Below are positions 13,669 to 19,046 of a stretch of 19,046 bases of DNA, in pieces (within the stretch, counting starts at the first letter, position 1; every line of letters begins with the position of its first letter). The DNA is from Helicobacter sp. (GTDB lineage: Bacteria > Campylobacterota > Campylobacteria > Campylobacterales > Helicobacteraceae), in assembly GCF_029067145.1 (NCBI RefSeq), contig NZ_JAIEFA010000068.1, positions 11,995 through 31,040 on the forward strand, written 5' to 3'. The notes below the pieces were generated by a model that saw nothing but the letters and a program-made list of their open reading frames with translations, was not told the origin of the DNA and made no database searches. Position numbers and translations under genes: made by a program.

Positions 13669-14468
13669 AACACCTAAAATTAATTTGCAGCACAATGATG
13701 ATAATCTCCATAAATGGATTACTTGCGCAAGAGAAAGCAGAAGCTTTGCCAGAGATTCCAACTCTTAACATTGATACGCAAAAAAATCCAACACCCCCTA
13801 GCGACACACAAGAGCAGCCCAAAAACAATGCACAAACAGAAATGCCAGAATCCAATGCTCCAACTCTAGTAGAAAATAATAATGAAACCAATGCAACCAA
13901 AAAAGGGCGCGACCCCTTTACGCCTGTGATTACTCCAAAAGAAAGTGGGCAAATTACCAACGCTCCACAGCTTGATTTATTCACCAAAACAGAGTTGATT
14001 TTGCCCTCTACTGCTAGAAAAATCAAAAAAATTACTTTAGAATATCAGAATCTTAATGGTTCTATTACGAGCATTGAACAGAATCTTGAAGGAGATATTG
14101 ATTGGCATTTTCCTTTGATTTTAAGCCAAGAAGTGCAGCCACAATCTCCCAAAACCTTAGAGAAACAAGACTTCACTTTGGGCAATCTATTTGATTTTAA
14201 CATCGCAAAGCAAAAGATTCAATTCAAAACTTCTCTTCGTATGCTTCGTGATTTCACCCTTGCTTCGCCTACGCGTTTGGTATTGGATTTCAAAGCACCC
14301 AATAAAACCTCGCTTCAAGAGACTTTTGATTCACAAATTCCCTCTATTCCAAAGATTTCTTTGAGCACACATTTGGATTTTTATCGCATTACATTCAATC
14401 TTGATGGGCAATACAAATACAAAATCACTCAAAATTCGTCTGGAAATTACGAGATTGAACTCTACTAA
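13665..14468 (+). CDS. AMIN-domain periplasmic protein
   Basis: A 267-residue exported protein. A signal peptide (about 1-21, ending GLLA-Q) is followed by a long low-complexity linker rich in Pro, Asn, Thr and Glu (about 22-95). A C-terminal beta-rich region shows the AMIN pattern TRLVLDFKAPNK, then IPKISLSTHLDFYRITFNLD and YKYKITQNSSGNYEIELY at the very end. AMIN domains direct amidases and secretin-type proteins to septal peptidoglycan; no catalytic domain is attached here. Placement beside the FtsB-like gene, with ATGA coupling, suggests a cell-division or envelope role, which is inference. It overlaps the start of aroK. Confidence 0.7.
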   Translation: MKHLKLICSTMMIISINGLLAQEKAEALPEIPTLNIDTQKNPTPPSDTQEQPKNNAQTEMPESNAPTLVENNNETNATKKGRDPFTPVITPKESGQITNAPQLDLFTKTELILPSTARKIKKITLEYQNLNGSITSIEQNLEGDIDWHFPLILSQEVQPQSPKTLEKQDFTLGNLFDFNIAKQKIQFKTSLRMLRDFTLASPTRLVLDFKAPNKTSLQETFDSQIPSIPKISLSTHLDFYRITFNLDGQYKYKITQNSSGNYEIELY

Positions 14469-14946
14469 TTGTGTTCTTATCGGCTTTATGGGCAGTGGTA
14501 AAAGCACGATTGCCAAAGCCCTGCACCAAGCCAACCACGCATTGGTTTTGGATAGCGATTCCATTATTGAAAGCAATGAGGGCTTAAGCATAAAAGAGAT
14601 CTTTTCACTCTATGGTGAAAAATATTTTAGAGATTTAGAATGTAAATTTTGCCAATTCATTGCACACAATGTCCAAAACGCTATTATCTCCACAGGCGGA
14701 GGAATGCCCTTGTTTTGCGATGTTCAATCAATGGGAAAGGTTTTTTTCTTGCATTTAGAATTTGAAAGAATTTTAAGTCGCTTAAATGCGGAGGAGAGAA
14801 CGAAACGCCCCTTGTTTCAAAATTACGATTCTGCTTTAGAGCTTTATAATGCGCGCCTAAAGCATTACCAATCTTGCGCACACTATGTGATTAATGCAGA
14901 CCAAAGCATTCAGGCGATTACACAAGAAATTTTAGACAAACTATGA
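14455..14946 (+). CDS. aroK: Shikimate kinase
   Basis: A 163-residue kinase that phosphorylates shikimate in the pathway to chorismate. It has the P-loop GFMGSGKS (10-17 from this start), the shikimate-binding LDSDSII, and the second substrate motif STGGGMPL. The lid region carries RTKRPL, followed by LYNARLKHYQS. I chose TTG 14455 because it gives about the same length as the H. pylori enzyme and places the P-loop at the usual distance. An in-frame ATG at 14404 would add 17 residues and lies deep inside the AMIN gene. The overlap suggests coupled translation. The stop overlaps the waaF start as ATGA. Confidence 0.9.
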   Translation: MNSTNCVLIGFMGSGKSTIAKALHQANHALVLDSDSIIESNEGLSIKEIFSLYGEKYFRDLECKFCQFIAHNVQNAIISTGGGMPLFCDVQSMGKVFFLHLEFERILSRLNAEERTKRPLFQNYDSALELYNARLKHYQSCAHYVINADQSIQAITQEILDKL

Positions 14947-16067
14947 ATAAGATTTTGATTAGAATCCCAAATTGGCTAGGAGACGCTGTAATGGCAACTT
15001 TTGCATTGGAGATTCTATTTTCGCGCTTTCCTTACGCACATTTTTATTTAGTTGGAAGTGCCACAAGCATTGCAATTTTTGCACATTATCCCCGCGTAAG
15101 TATATTAGAAGACAAAAGCAAAAAGGCAAAGTTTAGAATCCTAAGCCTCTACCGCCTTGCAAAATCCATTCCTCCTTGCGATTTAGGATTCACCTTTCAA
15201 AACAACTTCCTCTCCGCCCTTTTACTTTACTTCAATGGTGCAAAATTTCGTGCGGGATTTGCAAAAGAAATGCGAAGTTTTTTGCTCACATTCCACCCCA
15301 AAAAACCCAAAGGTATTCACGAAGCCTTGCGTTTTGCGCGTCTTGTAGAAGCTGCCTTGCACTCCCAAAGATTCCAAACCCAAAATCAAAACTTGGAATC
15401 TTTGGAGATTCCGCCCAAACTCTACCTCAAAAAGCCTAATCTACAAATTACTTTGCCGAAGCATTTTAAAGATTCCAAAATTGCAGGAATTAACGCAGGA
15501 GCAGCCTTTGGAGCAGCAAAAAGATGGGAGGAATCCTATTTTGCGCAAGTGATTTGGTTTTTGCTAAGTCAAGATTACAAAATCATTCTTTTTGGCGTGC
15601 AAAGCGAAAATGCGATAAACGACAAAATCCTAGAGCATTTGCGCGCAATTCCACATTTCACGGAATCTGCTCTCCAAAACATTCTCAATCTAAGCGGAAA
15701 AACTACGATTGAAAGCCTCATAGCATATTTTCTCAAGATTGATTTTTTGCTTACCAATGACAGCGGTCCTATGCACATTGCAAGCGCATTGGAGATTCCC
15801 ACTCTCGCCCTTTTTGGACCTACAAACACAAAGGAAACTTGTCCCTTTAACGCCAAAAATTCACATATTCTCTCCCTTGAAACATTCCACCAAAAACTTC
15901 CTTGTATGCCCTGTATGCAACGCACCTGCCCTATTCCCAAAGATTCCACAGATTACCACGCTTGTATGCGGAATCTTACGCCAAATCTTGTCATCAACAA
16001 GATTCAATCCCTTATAAGCGAAATTGAAATACAATCCACCCAAAAATTAGCAAGCGAGCAACAATGA
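14943..16067 (+). CDS. waaF: ADP-heptose:LPS heptosyltransferase II
   Basis: A 374-residue glycosyltransferase of family 9 that adds the second heptose to the lipopolysaccharide inner core at the cytoplasmic membrane face. The N-terminus NKILIRIPNWLGDAVMATFA is typical of WaaF. The C-terminal half has INAGAAFGAAKRWEESYFAQ and the nucleotide-sugar site TNDSGPMHIASALEIPTLALFG. A cluster of cysteines (LPCMPCMQRTCP) near the end matches a pattern common in WaaF proteins. The ATG overlaps the aroK stop and the stop overlaps mqnD. The sequence is unusually dense in GATTC/GAATC, 14 by my count. Confidence 0.92.
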   Translation: MNKILIRIPNWLGDAVMATFALEILFSRFPYAHFYLVGSATSIAIFAHYPRVSILEDKSKKAKFRILSLYRLAKSIPPCDLGFTFQNNFLSALLLYFNGAKFRAGFAKEMRSFLLTFHPKKPKGIHEALRFARLVEAALHSQRFQTQNQNLESLEIPPKLYLKKPNLQITLPKHFKDSKIAGINAGAAFGAAKRWEESYFAQVIWFLLSQDYKIILFGVQSENAINDKILEHLRAIPHFTESALQNILNLSGKTTIESLIAYFLKIDFLLTNDSGPMHIASALEIPTLALFGPTNTKETCPFNAKNSHILSLETFHQKLPCMPCMQRTCPIPKDSTDYHACMRNLTPNLVINKIQSLISEIEIQSTQKLASEQQ

Positions 16068-16927
16068 GAACTTTAAACTTAGGACATTCTCCCGATGCAG
16101 ACGATTTGTTTATGTATTATGCGATTGCCTTTGGTTGGGTTAGCAATCCTGAAATTTCTTTCCAATCCTGTGCGCTAGACATTGAAACATTAAACATCAA
16201 AGCCTTAAAGGGCGAGCTAGATATTTCTGCAATTTCCTTTGGCATTTATCCTCTTGTGGCACAGGAACAATGCCTGCTAAGAACGGGGGTTAGCTTTGGC
16301 GAAGGTTATGGACCTAAGCTCATTAAACTAAAAGGCAAGAATCTTAAAAAAAACTTCAAAGTTGCTTTAAGCGGTGCGCACACGACAAATGCTATGCTGT
16401 TTAAAATTGCTTATCCGCAAGCAAGAATCGTTTATAAAAATTTCCTTGAAATTGAAAATGCAGTATTAAGCGGTGAAGTAGATGCAGGTGTATTAATCCA
16501 CGAATCCATTTTAACTTTTGATGAAAGACTAGAAGTAGAGCGAGAGATTTGGGATATATGGCGTGAATTAAACAAGCAAGACTTGCCCTTACCGCTTGGG
16601 GGAATGTGTATCCGCCGCTCCTTGCCACTAAGTGTCGCAATACTTTGCGAGGAAATGCTGACAAAAGCGGTGAAAGTCGCACTAGAGAACAAGCCACTTT
16701 TATCCAAAATGCTAGAGGAGCGGAATCTTATTCGCGTAGATTCTAAGAAACTTGAAACCTACCTCAACCTCTATGCCAACGAGGATTCCATAAGTCTAAG
16801 TAGTAAGCAGCTAGAAGCAATCAACGCGCTTTTTAAAATCGGCTTTGATTATAAAATCTACGCACAAATCCTAGAAGTGCAGGATTGTTTGATTCCAACC
16901 GAATATAAAGAGTTTCGCAACAGCTAA
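16064..16927 (+). CDS. mqnD: 1,4-dihydroxy-6-naphthoate synthase
   Basis: A 287-residue enzyme of the futalosine menaquinone pathway that converts cyclic dehypoxanthinyl futalosine to 1,4-dihydroxy-6-naphthoate. It has the periplasmic-binding-protein-like fold of the MqnA/MqnD family. Family marks are LGHSPDADDLFMYYA, the LNIKALKGELDISAISFG region, and VLIHESILTFDE with H146, followed by DLPLPLGGMCIRRSL. That last run distinguishes MqnD from MqnA. Menaquinone is the main respiratory quinone of Helicobacter, and this route is known in the genus. The start is coupled to waaF (ATGA). The stop overlaps that of trpS on the other strand. Confidence 0.9.
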   Translation: MRTLNLGHSPDADDLFMYYAIAFGWVSNPEISFQSCALDIETLNIKALKGELDISAISFGIYPLVAQEQCLLRTGVSFGEGYGPKLIKLKGKNLKKNFKVALSGAHTTNAMLFKIAYPQARIVYKNFLEIENAVLSGEVDAGVLIHESILTFDERLEVEREIWDIWRELNKQDLPLPLGGMCIRRSLPLSVAILCEEMLTKAVKVALENKPLLSKMLEERNLIRVDSKKLETYLNLYANEDSISLSSKQLEAINALFKIGFDYKIYAQILEVQDCLIPTEYKEFRNS

Positions 16928-17913
16928 ATGAGCCCCATTTTTTCTTTGGCTTCCTTATAAGTTGTAGCGGCAATCTCGCGTGCGCGCACTTCTCCTTCTT
17001 GCAAGATTTTGTGCAAATAATCTTTTTCGCTGCTTAACTTTTCGTAGGCTTGACGAATCGGACGCAATCCCTCAATTACGACTTCTGCCACCCTTTCCTT
17101 TAACTTTCCATAACCCTGCCCCGCGAACTCTGCTTCAATCTCCTCTGCTTTTTGTTTAGTAAAACACTGATAAATATTAAGCAGATTATAAACCCCTGCG
17201 CGATTCTTATCAAATGCGATAATTCCCTCGCTATCCGTTGTTGCCTTTTTAAATTTTTTTGTTATCGTTTCGGGCGAATCAATTAGGGCAATAGAGTGGT
17301 TTGGCTTATCACTAGAGCTTTTACTCATTTTCTTTGTCGGGTCGTCTAACCCCATAATGCGCGCACCCTCTTTTAAAATCAAAGGTTCAGGCACGACAAA
17401 AGTTTCGCCAAAATCCCGATTAAAGCGAATTGCAGTATCACGTGCTAACTCAATATGCTGCTTTTGGTCTTCCCCAACCGGCACGAGATTGCTTTGATAG
17501 AGTAAAATATCCGCGCTCATCAAGTTAGGATAATTAAAAAGCCCTGCAAAAATATTTTTAGGATTCTTTTGGCTTTTGTCCTTAAACTGCGTCATACGAC
17601 TTAAGTCCCCCATTGGCGTGATACAAGTCAGCAACCAAGCCAAAGAAGTATGTTCTTGGATTGTTGATTGGATAAAAAGCGTGGATTTTTGCGGACTAAT
17701 CCCACACGCAAGAAGTATTGCGCACAAATCATAGGTTTTTTGGCACAAGACTTTCGGGTCTTGTGGAATCGTAATGGCGTGAGAATTTACCACGCAAAAA
17801 ATATTTTCATATTTTTCTTGATTTTCTACCCAATTTTTCACTGCGCCCAAATAATTTCCTAAATGGATATTGCCTGTGGGTTGAATCCCAGAAAACACGC
17901 GCGACTTTTGCAT
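16924..17913 (-). CDS. trpS: Tryptophanyl-tRNA synthetase
   Basis: A 329-residue class I aminoacyl-tRNA synthetase that charges tRNA-Trp. It has the HIGH-type motif GNIHLGN (14-20) and the KMSKS loop at 195-199. Other family stretches are FSGIQPTG, LPVGEDQKQHIELARDTA-type sequence, and PLILKEGARIMGLDDPTKKM. The start at 17913 has AAGGA five bases before it and gives the conserved N-terminus QKSRVFSGIQPT; an upstream in-frame codon at 17946 falls on the promoter. It is transcribed divergently from hisF and convergently to mqnD, with which it shares the four bases CTAA (16924-16927) as both stop codons. Confidence 0.96.
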   Translation of the reverse strand: MQKSRVFSGIQPTGNIHLGNYLGAVKNWVENQEKYENIFCVVNSHAITIPQDPKVLCQKTYDLCAILLACGISPQKSTLFIQSTIQEHTSLAWLLTCITPMGDLSRMTQFKDKSQKNPKNIFAGLFNYPNLMSADILLYQSNLVPVGEDQKQHIELARDTAIRFNRDFGETFVVPEPLILKEGARIMGLDDPTKKMSKSSSDKPNHSIALIDSPETITKKFKKATTDSEGIIAFDKNRAGVYNLLNIYQCFTKQKAEEIEAEFAGQGYGKLKERVAEVVIEGLRPIRQAYEKLSSEKDYLHKILQEGEVRAREIAATTYKEAKEKMGLI

Positions 17914-17945
17914 AATAATCCTTAATAAGTTTAAATCAAGCCGCA

Positions 17946-17951
17946 ATTATA
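17946..17951 (-). promoter_or_regulatory. trpS promoter -10 box
   Basis: TATAAT on the minus strand lies 33 bases before the trpS start, in the context TTGGCTATAAT. This supports the downstream start at 17913. Confidence 0.55.
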
Positions 17952-17981
17952 GCCAAAACTTAGACTTAAAATAAAATTTGC

Positions 17982-17987
17982 TAAGAT
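17982..17987 (+). promoter_or_regulatory. hisF promoter -10 box
   Basis: TAAGAT with an upstream TG (TGCTAAGAT, extended -10 form) lies 22 bases before the hisF ATG. It would give a leader of about 15 bases holding only the AAGGAAA ribosome site. Confidence 0.4.
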
Positions 17988-18009
17988 TTTGCAAACAAAA
18001 GGAAACAAA

Positions 18010-18780
18010 ATGAGCAAAGACACATTGGCAAAGAGAATCATTCCGTGTTTGGATATTAAAAACGGACGCGTGGTTAAGGGAGTGAATTTCGTAGGGCTTC
18101 AAGACGCAGGGAATCCTGTGGAGGTTGCCAGACGCTACAACGAGGAAGGCGCGGACGAGATTACCTTTTTGGATATTACCGCCACCCTTGAGGCAAGGAA
18201 TACAACCCTTGAAATGGTGCGCAATGTCGCCAAAGAAGTGTTTATCCCGCTAACGGTTGGGGGAGGGATTTCAAGTTTGGAACATATTTATGATTTACTG
18301 AATGCGGGTTGCGATAAGGTTAGCCTCAACTCCTCGGCACTTAAGAATCCGGATTTGATTACGCAAGGTGCGAAGCGGTTTGGTTCTCAATGTATTGTCG
18401 TAGCCATTGACGCTAAAAGGCGCGCAAAGGGGAAAGGTTGGGAAGTTTATACGCACGGGGGACGCAACAACACGGGAGTGGATTTGGAGCAATGGGCAAA
18501 GGAATCCTATGAGCGCGGAGCAGGTGAGATTCTGCTTACAAGTATGGATTGTGATGGCACAAAGTCAGGTTATGATTTGGAGCAGTTGCGTTTGATTTCG
18601 CAAAGTGTTGGGATTCCGCTTATCGCAAGCGGTGGAGCAGGAAGCAAAGAGCATATTTTTGAAGCCTTTTTAAATGGAGCAGACGCCGCACTTGCCGCGT
18701 CTATTTTTCATTATCAAGAAATCCATATTATGGATTTGAAGCAATATTTAAAGGCACAAGGAATCGCAGTGAGGATTTAG
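18010..18780 (+). CDS. hisF: Imidazole glycerol phosphate synthase, cyclase subunit
   Basis: A 256-residue (beta-alpha)8-barrel enzyme. It combines PRFAR with ammonia supplied by the HisH glutaminase to make imidazole glycerol phosphate (histidine pathway) and AICAR. The two catalytic aspartates are present as D15 in IPCLDIKNGRVVKG and D134 in VVAIDAKR. Phosphate-binding loops appear as LTVGGGISS and LIASGGAGS, and LLTSMDCDGTKSGYDLE is a strong family match. The start at 18010 follows AAGGAAAC; an in-frame codon at 17989 lacks a ribosome site. No other his gene is nearby, so HisH and the rest must lie elsewhere. A promoter is visible just upstream. Confidence 0.96.
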   Translation: MSKDTLAKRIIPCLDIKNGRVVKGVNFVGLQDAGNPVEVARRYNEEGADEITFLDITATLEARNTTLEMVRNVAKEVFIPLTVGGGISSLEHIYDLLNAGCDKVSLNSSALKNPDLITQGAKRFGSQCIVVAIDAKRRAKGKGWEVYTHGGRNNTGVDLEQWAKESYERGAGEILLTSMDCDGTKSGYDLEQLRLISQSVGIPLIASGGAGSKEHIFEAFLNGADAALAASIFHYQEIHIMDLKQYLKAQGIAVRI

Positions 18781-18823
18781 CGAACCTTTGCGCATTTTAT
18801 ATCATAAGAACACGGAGAATGAA

Positions 18824-19046
18824 TTGCAAGAAAAATTCAAATGGGGTAAATTTATTTTAGATTGTTTTTTGTGTTTTGGAATTTTAATAGTATTTCCGTT
18901 TATATATTCTTATTTAATTAAAAGTGATGATTTGAGATGGCTCTTATACCCCATACAATGGTTTATATATCCTATACAATGGTTTATATATCCTATACAA
19001 TGGCTCTTTAATATTGATATTCATACTATTATCAATATATCGGAAT
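18824..19046 (+). CDS. Partial membrane protein with heptapeptide repeats (runs off the window)
   Basis: An open frame of at least 74 codons continues past the window end. I place the start at TTG 18824 because GGAG lies six bases upstream; no in-frame ATG is available. The protein has a charged N-terminus (QEKFKWGKF) and a hydrophobic segment, LDCFLCFGILIVFPFIYSYL, likely a membrane anchor. Then comes a seven-residue repeat: WLLYPIQ, WFIYPIQ, WFIYPIQ, WLF. The frame is much more AT-rich than the neighbouring genes. No family is recognised. The function and the C-terminus are unknown. Confidence 0.5.
   Translation, partial: MQEKFKWGKFILDCFLCFGILIVFPFIYSYLIKSDDLRWLLYPIQWFIYPIQWFIYPIQWLFNIDIHTIINISE
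18938..19003 (+). repeat. 21-base in-frame tandem repeat
   Basis: Two identical 21-base units (18953-18973 and 18974-18994) are flanked by a degenerate copy before and a partial copy after. In protein terms, tryptophan codons fall every 21 bases at 18938, 18959, 18980 and 19001. Because the unit is a multiple of three, copy-number change would lengthen or shorten the protein without shifting the frame. Confidence 0.85.

Noticed and set aside
13595..14026. Open frame of 143 codons on the minus strand across the FtsB-like and AMIN genes
   Set aside because: It lies opposite two genes with signal peptide, topology and coupling support. Its own translation is rich in Ser/Val/Leu/Cys low complexity, and it has no ribosome site.
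14404..14454. Upstream ATG start for aroK
   Set aside because: It would add 17 residues lacking similarity to shikimate kinases and lies inside the AMIN coding region. TTG 14455 gives the expected length, although its ribosome site is weak.

Overview
The window looks like a chromosomal segment of a Helicobacter species, probably enterohepatic. This is inferred from gene content, from my recall of H. pylori homologues, and from AT-rich composition (roughly 60% AT by eye). Three points support it. The block recA - small secreted protein - eno - FtsB-like - AMIN protein - aroK matches the H. pylori recA/eno/aroK neighbourhood. MqnD indicates menaquinone synthesis by the futalosine route. A poly-C tract lies inside a family 8 glycosyltransferase remnant. 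I cannot name the species.

Layout. (1) 1-790: a decayed family 8 glycosyltransferase carrying a run of 12 C, then a second broken coding remnant and a plus-strand hairpin terminator. (2) 790-2545, minus strand: yedF and yedE (fdhU/fdhT in Campylobacter, selenium supply for formate dehydrogenase), a long leader, and tRNA-Arg(CCT). (3) 2601-2897, minus: HU. (4) 3141-7724, plus: gapA, pgi, pta and ackA, a central-carbon block joining the triose/hexose phosphate steps to acetyl-CoA/acetate interconversion. (5) 7725-7940: a cluster of palindromic repeats. (6) 7941-10738, minus: a restriction-modification locus split in three, made of a nuclease-methyltransferase gene, a small frameshifted antitoxin-like gene, and a gene that looks like the missing C-terminal part. 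(7) 10890-16927, plus: a compact run recA, secreted 72-aa protein, eno, FtsB-like, AMIN protein, aroK, waaF, mqnD, mostly joined by 4-base ATGA overlaps. (8) 16924-17913, minus: trpS, tail-to-tail with mqnD and overlapping it by four bases. (9) 18010-18780, plus: hisF. (10) 18824-end: start of a membrane protein with a seven-residue tandem repeat, cut by the window.

Most of the window is ordinary housekeeping sequence. The accessory parts are the left edge (surface-glycan gene decay with a contingency-type tract), the restriction-modification locus with its embedded small gene, the repeat cluster beside it, and the repeat protein at the right edge. The locus I rate most worth following is the three-part restriction-modification operon. 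A 73-codon antitoxin-like frame sits exactly between its two halves, coupled to both neighbours, and carries a single-base frameshift in an A6 tract.
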